A stretch of DNA of 64,000 nucleotides from Prostheceraeus crozeri (Eukaryota > Platyhelminthes > Polycladida > Euryleptidae): NCBI GenBank assembly GCA_907163375.1, contig CAJQUW010000477.1, positions 1-64,000 of the forward strand. Direction: 5' to 3'. The position numbers were made by a program, and so were the translations under genes. Below, piece by piece: positions 24,218 through 34,287 of the stretch (positions within the stretch are counted from its first letter, which is position 1; each line of letters begins with the position of its first letter). The notes below the pieces were generated by a model. That model was not told where the DNA came from. It was given only the letters and a program-made list of their open reading frames with translations, and did no database searches.

Positions 24218-24479
24218 AGGGGGGTTTACACGATCAGATAAATCCGCCGATTTATCCGCGGATAAATCGGCAGATTTATCCTCCGATTCTAAGCGCGTTC
24301 ACACGGACCGAGAAATAAGCAGATTTCTCAGCAGACTTCGATAATTTAAAGCTATTTTTAGATACAATTATTGATTTGTATATAGATAGTGAGAATGCAG
24401 AGCGCAGACGAATAGAATAGTCGCGAACACGCGAATGTCATTTCCTTCGTTTGTCAGAAAGGTATAGTTACTTCCTTCG

Positions 24480-26487
24480 ATGGCTCCAGTATATTCTAAG
24501 AAGCTCTATGCTTCAGTTGTTGCCATATTGGCCTCAAAGAAGAAAAATAAAAGAAAGAAGATATGGTCAAGAAAATGGTTGTTGGAAAGATCAAAAATTT
24601 CACAAACAACATTTATTCGAGAATTAAAGAACGAGGCTACAGACAAAGATTTCATTAATTATCTCAGGATGGACGAAAATTCCTTCGAAATACTACTGAA
24701 AAAAGGTTTCTTCGAAAATTGCTAGAAATGACACTCTCATGCGGCCATGTATTTCACCTGAACAACGATTATGTGCAACTCTTCGTTTCCTGGCGACTGG
24801 GAGATCATATACTGACATGCAGTACTGCACCCGGATTTCTAAAAGTTCTTTATCCAATCTGATTCCGGAGACATGCCAAGCTATTTATGATGTTTTAAGA
24901 GAAGAATATCTGAAGGTAAGTCACAGTTCAAATATATCTAAAATTATTCGAAAAGTTAATGTTATTCAATGTTGATTTAAATACCTTAGCTTAGTATGTT
25001 TACGTGCGCTTACAAACCAAAATGAATGTGCAGATTGATATTATTCTCGTGTTTTCAAGCGAAAGATCAGAGATTTCACTTGTTTATGCAAAACTCAGAT
25101 TATTTAGGTATATCTTGTAAGTCTTGGTCGCTTTTGTGAGGTATCAGAGTTTGTGTATTATAATGAACAAACCGTCTGGCTGATGAAATCGGACATTGTA
25201 AGCTACACATGTACACAGTTGTTTGTTAAATAATTGTGTACGTGTGTATACACTGATATGTGATCTTAACTATGTTATCTTTATACAGTTATATATCCAC
25301 TGTAATTTTTTAGACGCAAAACGTCAATGATAAGGCCTTTAAATTGCACAGACTATTAAGCTACGTTTTTCCATGTTTGGTTTTTATTTCAAAGATTCAT
25401 TATTTACGATATCAAAAGCTAATGCATCCAAATTTCAAATATTCAAAGTGACATGGTTAATATATATTCATTTATTAATTTCATGCTGTGATTAATCATA
25501 CATGTGTGCACAGTAAGCTACAGAATTCATCAAACAGTTTGTTCACTATAGTGAACAGTAGACGGTTTAAGGTTAAATGCTCTATCAACAAACAAAATTT
25601 AAGCCACAGGCAACATTTTGTCCACGATATATACTAAATTCAATCTTATTCAATTTCAGACACCGAAGACAAGGAAGGAATGGATAAGAATTTCTGATGA
25701 ATTCTCAGATAAATGGAATTTTCCACATTGTATCGGGGCGCTTGATGGCAAACACGTTTTAATTGTACCTCCCACCGATTCCGGTTCATATTATTTCAAT
25801 TACAAAGGTGATCATAGCATAGTACTAATGGCTGCTGTAAGTGCTCAGTATGAATTTCTTTACGTGGACATTGGTACAAATGGTAGAGTATCAGATGGCG
25901 GGGTCTTTTCTAAGACTTCTTTCAACAGGGCTCTGCTGACAAATGAACTAGATATTCCTCCACGACATCCACTAATTCCTAAGACCGAACCGCTTCCGTA
26001 TGTGTTCGTTGCGGACGACGCGTTCCCGCTGACTGAAAATATAATGAAGCCGTATAAATTCCGAGATCTCTTGAAGACTAAGCGGATTTTCAACTATCGA
26101 CTATCCCGTTCGAGACGTGTTGTTGAAAACGCTTTTGGAATTTGGTCGTCTCGCTTTCAAGTTTTCAAATCACCCATTTGCTTGACTCCTGAGAAAGTTG
26201 AAATCCTTGTCCTAGCTACATGTGCTTTGCACAATTTTTTACGTCGAAATTCTCATAATTACATTTCCTCGTCTGCCCTTGACCTCGAAAATGTCGAAAC
26301 GTCTGAAGTTTCACGCGGTACTTGGCATTCGGCACAAAGAGATGGACTTGCTAAGTGGAAGCCATCTAAAAGCCATAATCCATGTAACGATGCCAAACAC
26401 GTGCGAGAGAAATATTGTGCATACTTCAATGACCAGGTCAAGTTACTTGGCAGGAAAAAGCCATTCAAAAGAACATTTCAAGTGTAG
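24480..26487 (+). CDS. Harbinger transposase (HARBI1/DDE_Tnp_4 type), one intron, one frame break
   Basis: Nuclease that excises and reinserts the element. The N-terminal part (24480-24915) has the LRMDENSFEILL and CISPEQRLCATLRFLATGRS segments of HARBI1-like proteins. An intron with a perfect GTAAGT donor at 24916 and a TTTCAG acceptor at 25659 joins YLK to TPKTRKEW in frame. The second exon (25660-26487) holds the catalytic triad: GALDGKHV, VFVADDAFPL and VVENAFGIWSSRF. The only defect seen is one extra A in a six-A run near 24702-24707, which shifts frame between FEILLKK and the following ARNDTLMRPC; it could be a sequencing error. Otherwise length and motifs are complete. Confidence 0.85.
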
Positions 26488-26987
26488 ATGCCTAAACTGT
26501 GTTTCCTGTTTCACTGCTTCTCTTAATTGTTTTATTCATTTGCATATATACCGTGATCATGAAGCCGTTGTGTAAAATGACTTAATCCACCAAGAATACA
26601 CGTATGTGTGTTCTTATAAAACATGTATTTTTCTTTTTAAAAGCTTTCTTTTGACTTAGCATTGAATCATAAATCAAAATATATGACTTAATATAAAGAC
26701 TTAGGCCTATAGGCATGCCTTATGTTAATGTTACAATTCTTGTTGCGTTATAATAGAAAAATCGACCTTGGACTATAGTTATCCAACTTAGTCTTAAAAA
26801 TTATATGAGATTTGGTAATTACTTGATTTCTCTTTAAGTGCATAAGTTAAGTACATGTATACTTAAATTTTACATTTGATAACGCGATTCAATTATTTGA
26901 AGAAAATCTCTTTTGTCAAAACACAAAGAATTTCAATATCATATCAAATGCTATATTCTAAAATTTAAGCGACTGGTCAACAGTTTA
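26488..26987. other. spacer between the convergent Harbinger genes
   Basis: About 500 bases of AT-rich sequence between the stop codons of the two convergent genes; it should hold both 3' untranslated regions. No domain or clear structure seen. Confidence 0.6.
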
Positions 26988-28004
26988 CTACTTTTGACCA
27001 GTTGCTTCAGAAAAATCTTTGATTATCATGTCAACATATGAATCTTTTTTGCCGATACAACTTGATAACTCTAACGAACCAAGTCTCGCTTGGAAAAGCA
27101 CGTCACTGATAAGTTTTTCTGCAATTAAACGCTGCTTAGCATCCTGAACTTGTCTGAGCTGATGAGCCACATTATTCGCAAAAGCATTTGCGCTATCGTC
27201 AGGTGCTCGCAGGTGCTCTTCTGCCAGTCGGAGAAGATTGTCAGGATTCGGTCTCCTTGCTTTGCGTTTGCGAATACAATTGGGTGTCGAAGTTGTAGTA
27301 TTACTAGAACTTTCTTCCAGCATTTCTACTTGTTGATGTTCTTCATCTGCCGTACATTGAGTGTCAGTAACATTCATACTGTCCTCATTATTGTCATTCG
27401 GTTCATCAATTGAATTCTGTAAAAATGAAACCAGTATAAAACATTAGATGCACCTACCGATGTTATGAAAATTTGATGAATTAAAAATTTAAGACCCGGG
27501 TCTTATTATCGAATAAATACGGTAATTGTTTTAAAGCTTTAAAAGTAGATCAAAACTTACCTGACGAGTTTCACAAGCTGAATTAGGTGTTTCTAATAAA
27601 TTAGAGCTACTTCCTCTTGCCTCCTCCATCTCACCGATGAATAAAAGGTTTTGGTAGTACCATAGAGAAGGTTCATATACTTCTTCGGCTCCAATACCTG
27701 ACTTGGTGGATGCCTTCACCTTGCCATGTTCGCGCCTGAAGGTAGATCGTAGGTTGTCAATTTTCTTTTTTAGGACTTCCACCGTTTTAACACTGCTCAT
27801 CACTTTAAGCCCAGATGTTGGGTCTTCAAATTCTTGGACGGCCTTTAATAGAGATTCCAAAGCATCTGTCCTCTTTATTCGGTTGTGATAATCTTTGGAT
27901 TTAATCTTCCATAGGCATGGCCTTTTCTTATATTCTTCGATCAGAAATTCAATGGCATCCTGCCCCCAATTCACGATCTTGTCAGCCATTCTTCCTCTTC
28001 GCAA
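26988..28004 (-). CDS. MADF/Myb-SANT-like DNA-binding partner of the Harbinger element, two exons
   Basis: Second protein of autonomous Harbinger elements, thought to bind the termini and help bring the transposase to the nucleus. Exon 1 (28004-27561, or from the internal Met of MADKIVNWGQD) contains an MADF-like domain: AIEFLIEEYKKRPCLW, YHNRIKRTDALESLLKAV, then LKKKIDNLRSTFRREHGK and SLWYYQNLLFI. A GTAAGT donor follows at 27560 and a TTTACAG acceptor precedes exon 2 at 27416, joining CETRQ to NSIDEP in frame. Exon 2 (27416-26988) holds a basic KRKARRPNP stretch and a C-terminal helix region resembling BESS-type interaction modules. No break is visible. Family is likely; the exact start is uncertain. 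Confidence 0.75.
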
Positions 28005-28330
28005 TCAATGCAATTGTATTCGATGTCGTAGAAGCACGGTCGGTTGTCATGGCATTTGTCGCAAGTTTCGGAAATCCATGGTGCAAGCCTCTGAACAACT
28101 AAAGGTGACGTCTGCATCACCAGTGGGCCAATCACGAGAGAGAACGAAAGCAAATCGGAAGCAAATCTGATGAAAATATTCAACATGTTGGATCGTAGCA
28201 GACTTCTCAGCCGATTTGCCATCCGAGGAGCCAGCAGATTTATCTGCCGTGTGAACGCCCTTCCTGTTTCTGCGCCGATTTATCCGCGGATAAATCGGCG
28301 GATTTATCTGATCGTGTAAACCCCCCTTAA

Positions 28331-28873
28331 CAGAAACACCAGACTTGGCATGGTTTGCAACTAATTCGGGATATTTGACTCCCCGTTTGACAATGCATTT
28401 CTTCTTGCCGGGATCATCGACAAGGGCCGTTTCGTCGTAGTTTATGATGTTATCAACTGGAACATCAGCAAGAGATAATTCCAATTCGTGGAAATTCGTT
28501 TGACACAGATCGACGACTCAAGCCGTTGCGTTGTAGGAAGCGAAATGTTGTCCTTGAATCGCCTGTATGATATCTGTGATCTATCAAGAAATTCTTTCAC
28601 AATATATTTCAAGTCATCTGCCGTAACTGGAAAGCCCCAATCACACAATTTCTCAAATCGCTTCGCAATATGCGACTCAAGTTCCTTGTCCACGGCCATT
28701 GGTCTTCCGCATGACCTGGTATGGAGATTAGAAATCCTATTCTTCAACGTTTGTCGATTTAATCTATGTTTCTTTGCAGCTGACCGCAAGCTAGAACCTT
28801 GTTTAACAGCTCTTAATGCTTTTTCAATGGAGTCTAATGGTGAGTTTCCATATTTTCGCTTGAATGGAGCCAT
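28331..28873 (-). pseudogene. pogo element 2 transposase, N-terminal part
   Basis: Upstream half of the split transposase. It begins MAPFKRKYGNSPLDSIEKAL with a psq-type helix-turn-helix (LRSAAKKHRLNRQTLKNRI), continues with the CENP-B-type segment (ELESHIAKRFEKLCDWGFPV), and after a frame break shows IINYDETALVDDPGKKKC, the first catalytic aspartate. It stops near KSGVSV exactly where the Harbinger right terminus and its TAA duplication lie (28328-28330). The FAGSASG segment that should follow is found on the far side of the Harbinger. This shows insertion into the open reading frame of the older transposon. Confidence 0.85.
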
Positions 28874-29236
28874 GGGCAGTGCGAAGTCTATCGAGGTTGT
28901 ACATCAAATGATGTATTGTGTTTTTGGATGAATACTCGATTACGTATGTGCTATAAATAGCTATGACAGGAAATCTGACTCATGATTCTTGGAACAAACG
29001 GATATAGTTCATCCCTTAACTAGAATCATTGATTCGCTGACTGTTCGAGTCATTTGTCATTACCTTTTAACGAATCAGCACTATAAATTCGTTCATTTAG
29101 CGTGTATCGGTAGGTAAGTAGAATTCACTGCCATTAACTATAGATATATACTATACTATGACAAAAATACGATATCGAAGTATTGATTTCCAGTTGTTTA
29201 GGTTACCTACTCATTGACAACGGACCTCTACTAATT
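28874..29236. other. 5' untranslated/spacer part of pogo element 2
   Basis: About 360 bases between the start codon of the pogo transposase and the Tc1 insertion. AT-rich with no recognisable gene; it presumably belonged to the 5' leader of pogo element 2. Confidence 0.5.
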
Positions 29237-30615
29237 TCGTGGTGGCCATAAATTTAAGACTACGTAGATTCGGCCATAAATTTAAGACCAAAATACAAGT
29301 AACTAGTTAAGTTATGATAAATGAGTTTGTAATTAAATCCCTCTTTAGAAGTTTGAAAACTAATGAATTCCACCATTTTTTATTATGAGCATAATAAAAT
29401 AATCAATATTTGGTGGTTCCACCACCAGCTTTTATCACTGCGGCAATTCTTCTGGGCATTGATGCCACCAAGTTTTGACACAAGTCGGATGATATTTCTA
29501 ACACCCATGCTTCTCGAATAGCATTTTGAAGATCACTCAATGTGGAGGGAGACTTCTTCGACACTCTGTCTTTGACGGATTGCCAGAGGTTCTCGATTGG
29601 ATTCAGGTCTGCTGAGTTACCAGGCCAATCGAGAACCTCGATGTTGTTGGTAGAAAGCCATGTTGTCACTGATGCCGCTTTATGGCATGGAGTAGAGTCA
29701 TGCTGAAATATTTCGCAGTTGTGACAATTCATGAAGGTTGTCAGCTTCTCCTGCAATACTTCTACGTACTTGGATTGATTCATCCTTTCGTTTCTTGCCA
29801 TAAACGTGAGACCTCCACGACCTTGAGCACTGAAGCATCCCCACACCATTATCGCAGGAGGATGCTTTACTGTTGGAGTCACAAATCGAGGATTGTAGCG
29901 CTCTCCGCTGAGTCGTCGAACAGGACCAGACCGTTTGAACAACTGAAAAGTTGACTCGTCGGACCAAAGAACTTTTCTCCATTGATCTATCGTCCAATTC
30001 TTATAGCGTCGTGCCCATGCAAGTCGAGATTTCTTCATTCTTGCGGTTAGTAATGGTTTTCTCGCGGATCTGTACGAGCGAAGATTCATATGAGCCAAAT
30101 GTCTACGAACAGATCTGGGAGACAACACAGTTCCATGATCAGCTAACACTTTGGAAACAGAATTGCTTGAAATGAATGGTTGATTTTGGACTTCTTGGCG
30201 GATAAGGCGGTTATCCCTCAAAGTAGTTTTCTTCGGTGCACCTGATCGTGGACGGTCACTAAAGGATTTCACTTCGCGATACTTCACAATGGCTTGATGT
30301 ACAGCAATCCTAATAACGTTCACTACGACCATTTTCATGGTAGGCGACTATCTGCGCTCTCACAGTTGGCTTGATGGTCTTTGCTTTGCCCATTCTCGGA
30401 TTGTGACAGCTAATCGGTGAGCATTTGTATTTATCCGTTGGAATGTCTTTCAACCAGGACAGTGGGCGTCGCTAAACAAGGTTGTGAATTGTAGCTATCT
30501 ATGAGAAGAATGGTGAGTGACTCATCGTGTCACTAAGACTTTGATGACTGTAAAAACAAAAGTATGGAGCAGTAACAGAAGTTGATATGTGGTCTTAAAT
30601 TAATAGCCACCGCTG
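29237..30615 (-). mobile_element. Tc1-type transposon inside pogo element 2 (unit 1 copy)
   Basis: About 1.38 kb with inverted ends sharing GGTGGCCATAAATTTAAGAC (left, near 29241) and, inverted, GTCTTAAATTAATAGCCACC near 30592-30611. The right end abuts TA (30616-30617); the left TA is not intact. A second copy of GGCCATAAATTTAAGAC sits just inside the left end at 29272. It encodes a Tc1-type transposase on the minus strand. The insertion lies between the pogo transposase and the right terminus of pogo element 2. From 30264 rightward the sequence is also present in the second duplicated unit. Confidence 0.8.
29403..30393 (-). pseudogene. Tc1 transposase (DD34E), N-terminus broken by a short deletion
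   Basis: Transposase of the Tc1 family acting at TA. The open part (30338-29403, 311 codons) shows SDRPRSGAPKKTTLRDNR, the second helix-turn-helix, VLWSDESTFQLF, IFQHDSTPCHKAA and DLNPIENLWQSVKDRV; 34 residues lie between the second D and the E. Starting from MGKAKTIKPTVRAQ at 30393, the frame is lost because about 23 bases are missing near 30310 relative to the second copy at 43672-43824, which reads ERYIANTFNVSRIAVHQ uninterrupted there. Apart from that deletion the protein looks complete at about 338 codons. Confidence 0.85.
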
Positions 30616-30649
30616 TAAATCTACATGTAGGGTAATACTTTTTTCGTTG

Positions 30650-30704
30650 AATCAAAAGTGGCTAAAGTTAAGAATAACGACCCTAACTTTAGCCACCACT
30701 TTAA
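30650..30704. repeat. right subterminal palindrome of pogo element 2
   Basis: AAAGTGGCTAAAGTTA and CCTAACTTTAGCCACCACTT form an inverted pair matching the left palindrome at 19948-20011. It sits between the Tc1 insertion and the right terminus. A second copy occurs near 44081-44135 in the duplicated unit. Confidence 0.75.
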
Positions 30705-30870
30705 ACCGAAACCAGAGTATACTTATAATCGAAATTGAAAAGCAGAATAGTTACGACAACTCAGCAGCATTAGATGTCAACCAGCTAAGTGATAATGAAT
30801 GATGTCGGGCTATTTCTTAAAGAATGTCAGCAAAAAAATGAAAAAAAATAAAGTTAGGGCGTTTTGACGG

Positions 30871-33800
30871 TATTGTATAGGCTTACAAAGTCCCTGAATT
30901 CACGACTAATTGTTATGTTACACAATAAACGCCATTGAAAAACAACTGTCTTCGCACTTCGCATCCAGCCCATAGCGATTAGAGAGTCGTTCAATCTTTT
31001 CAGCCGAATGGATGTCTGCAAAATGTGTTTGATCCAACGAAGAAGGCATGTATTTCTCTACTACTAAGTCGTGTGGTTGGTGGCGCAACTACCACCCCCC
31101 ATAGCGACACCAATGTTATATTCATATTTATAATTGGTAGATGGTTATGCGCTAGCATATATTTGTATGCATATATGCACTCGTGGCACAGGGCTGCTCA
31201 GCAAACAGTAACAAAATCGGCTTTTCTACCGCCTCATCTGAGGGCCTACTTCGCCTCGCTGTTTTAGCATCTGTTAGGAGAGACCTGCAAAGACATTTGG
31301 TTCGACGTGGGCACCGGTTCTTTTGTCTGTTGTGGAATTATTGAACAAATGTGATGGACCTGCACCATAATTTCATTAGATCTACAAATTGATGATTGTT
31401 TTCTACTGAGCTGCTTGTCGCCAACGTCAACGCCATTCATGTTCAGTAGAGCCACTAAGAACGCATTTTCTGAGCTTGCTCTTTGCACATTGTTTATCGA
31501 GATGGGTGCGCACGGAAAGTAATGAAATCATTTATGTTAAATCGTGACTTATTCATGTCACATTCTCACATTTTTATCAAACTGTTGGTGTTTGGTATTT
31601 TCATAATCTTTGCGATGTAGGAAGTAGGAATATGTAAGTTTTCTTCAAGTAAGTTCAATAATTATTTTTCAAACTTTTCTCAACATTTTTCTCAAGACCG
31701 CTAAAGTGCACAAGTACGAGTAGACTCGTACTATTCAAAGTCAATGAAATTTCAAAACTCCAGTTGAGTTTAATCTACAGCTGTACGGTGACGCACAAGT
31801 AATAAGCAGAGATATGTCTTAGTTCTCTCATCGCGGGATATGCAGATGTGTTCACTATTCATGTTTGTGCATTCATTGAATAAAATGATGCAGTCGTAAG
31901 AGAGAGCGCTGAAAGAAGTTTGAAAAAGAAATATTGATATCATTTGAATAAAATCTATGTCTTCTTATTCTAGCATCGCAGGGATTCTGAAGACATCAAA
32001 CACTAACATGTTGGAGGAAAAAGTTTAGTGATGTTCTCTGTGATTGAAGTCACGATTTTGTGTTACACATAGGCTACGATATCATTGCTTCTCTTTCCTA
32101 GTGCACCGATTTCGATGCGCACTCGTGAATCCAAAGAAAGCTCAGTCAGTACTCTCTCCCTTCGTGCTTGATTGTTATCATACTCGCATGTTTTCCTATT
32201 CAAAATATACAATCAGTTAGCGATTGTCACGTTTTGACGACTGTCCAACAAACACAATGACGGATACAAATTAAGAATATATATCTCAAAAGCTGAGACT
32301 TCAAGCTCTCGAATTATGACGTGCATGTCGTGCTGATGTGCAACACGATTAGAAGATATAATATGAGAATTTATATGAATTTTGACATGACTTCGGGGTC
32401 CGTAATTTATGATCAACTCTGTACAATTCTTTGCTATTAAGAATGATGAGGATCAAATGAACCCGATCAGTTAATTGTTGAACTACAGAAATTAAGGCTT
32501 CTTGAAACACAGTCAACGCAATGCCGCAATCTCGAATTCTACGCAAGTCATTCCTATATTTCTAACTTGTTAAGTAATTCTGAGACAGGTTAGCTATGCT
32601 CAAACAATGAATGACGGAATATTCTTCACCAAAATACGCAAGCAAAGTTTCTTCATGTTATGTTTTGAATTGAGTGTTAGAGATACCGCTCTCGGACTGG
32701 TCTCGTTTAGATTTCATCGAATTCCTCACACCGTCTCAAGATCGATTAGTATCAAATTCATTTTTGTCATTCGTAGGATTTTTACCACATTAAATCCAGC
32801 AAGTTGTGACCTTGAATGTCATAGTTTTCCTCATTTCCTCAGTGATAACAGACATGATTATGTTTTAACAGATGAAACAAGCGGAAAATAGCCTGGAATT
32901 TCATAATTATTCAATCATGCGTAACAAAAATGACAAAAAAACGTGGTGCTTGCAGGCAAGAAGTCAATTTATGCATTGAAATCTAACTTTGTTAAAAAAT
33001 TTCTTCGTTCCCGAGATCGATTTTAGATTGATTCAAAACTGCTTCGTCTTGTTACTCATTTTCATTTTCGGCATGACTTTCATGATGGAATGCCCCAGAA
33101 ACTGTCTTGGGGGCATTCTTTGTAAAGAATATCCAGCATTCTCGACCGGCAAAGAATCCCCACTCGCTCCACCAAAGTCATTTCAAACTACTGTCAATTT
33201 CTTAGAAAAATGTGATGCGGCTACAACCCACTTGTCCCATCGAGTTAAAAGGTTGTTGAGGTGAAACGATTTGTGGCAGAAGTTCTTAATGTCGTTTGCT
33301 TTTACGGTTGCGGCCTTCGCTCGCGAAAATAAGTTGTACAACGAGATCGAAGTGCACTCTGTGTTTCGTAGAGCAATCGATACAAAAATCGATTGCATTT
33401 CCATAATTATAGAAAAATTGCCTTCGTTGCTTTTATGGTTGCCATAGTCATAACAGACTTAGTTTGTTTGATAACATTGATAAATGAGATCGTCATGTAG
33501 AACCATCAGAAGAAACCGAAACTGCCGAATCCTACAACAACACTGTCATTCAGCAATTTTGTTGTATTTGATCTCAATTGTTGGCTATTATATCGTTTCG
33601 CGTGCTTTGAATCCCATGCATGATCTGCAACTGGATGCATGAGACAGCATGCACATAGACTTCAGTACTTTTTTACGAAAGTATGGAACCGTAAATGCTG
33701 CTGCATTATGCGCGACGCATAACTATGTATTCTTTAATTACAGATGATAAGTCATTAAGGAGAACAACGACGCTCACCTCAATGCGATTGCGAATTTGTT

Positions 33801-34287
33801 GATTTAATATAAGATCATCTGGCGAACTCATTTACCCGAATATGGGGAAAACTCATCTCGGTTTTATGGAAAACATGACACATGCAACAAAAATAGCAAA
33901 ATAAAAAATATTAATATTAATAAAAATATTAAATATGAAAATATTGAAAATGTTTTATTCAAAAATATGCACCACACGTAATATGCAGTTATGGATCATT
34001 GTATAATTCTGAAGTTCTATGCCTTTCAGTTGAGTTTTATTGAGGAACTTTTCGTGTCTGCCATAAAATGTTTATGTGAATGTGTGGAAAGAGGCCTTGA
34101 ACTATGCAAGTTTTGGGAATGGTCAATTTTTCTATTGGAAAGTAAAATTTTTTCAAGCCATGTTTCGCCCTACACTGCATATCATCAGACAGAAAGGCAG
34201 TTAGGCTTGACACTATCAACTTCAATATACTTATGCAATCATTTTAGAAATTGCATCGATAAAGTAAGAATAGAAATTGAATATCAG
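30871..34287. other. non-coding part of unit 1 between pogo right end and hAT
   Basis: About 3.4 kb duplicated at 44302-47717. It holds only short open frames, none with a recognisable domain. A palindrome GTACGAGTAGACTCGTAC lies at about 31712-31729, resembling the piggyBac subterminal motif at 40014 but with no TTAA terminus nearby. A short AT-only stretch lies at 33900-33950. I see no gene. Confidence 0.5.

Larger units (their letters stand above)
24218..28327 (+). mobile_element. PIF/Harbinger transposon, both genes and both termini present
   Basis: A 4110-bp element with inverted termini AGGGGGGTTTACACGATCAG that match over about 50 bp, flanked by a perfect TAA duplication (24215-24217 and 28328-28330), the PIF/Harbinger signature. 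Each terminus includes the self-complementary CCGATTTATCCGCGGATAAA-type palindrome, and a GCGTTCACACGG motif recurs inverted further in. It carries the two genes usual for autonomous members: a DDE transposase on the plus strand and a MADF-type DNA-binding partner on the minus strand, converging. It sits inside the transposase of pogo element 2. Near-identical termini suggest a rather young insertion. Confidence 0.95.
19547..30870 (-). mobile_element. pogo/Tigger-like DNA transposon 2, split by three other transposons
   Basis: Inverted termini CCGTCAAACGCCCTAACTTT at 19547 and, inverted, at 30870 (one extra T in a homopolymer); both ends abut TA (19545-19546 and 30871-30872). The GGCTAAAGTTAGG word recurs as subterminal inverted pairs at 19948-20011 and 30650-30704. 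A pogo-type transposase gene on the minus strand lies inside but is cut into an N-terminal part at 28873-28331 and a C-terminal part at 24217-23149 by a Harbinger element. A piggyBac and a Tc1 have also inserted. Subtracting the three insertions leaves roughly 2.9 kb, similar to pogo element 1, to which its transposase is clearly related. Confidence 0.85.

Noticed and set aside
31025-31267. Plus-strand frame with VVGGATTTPHSDTNVIFIFI, also present in unit 2
   Set aside because: Composition looks like translated non-coding DNA, the unit 2 copy is shifted by one base, and no domain or splice pattern supports a gene.
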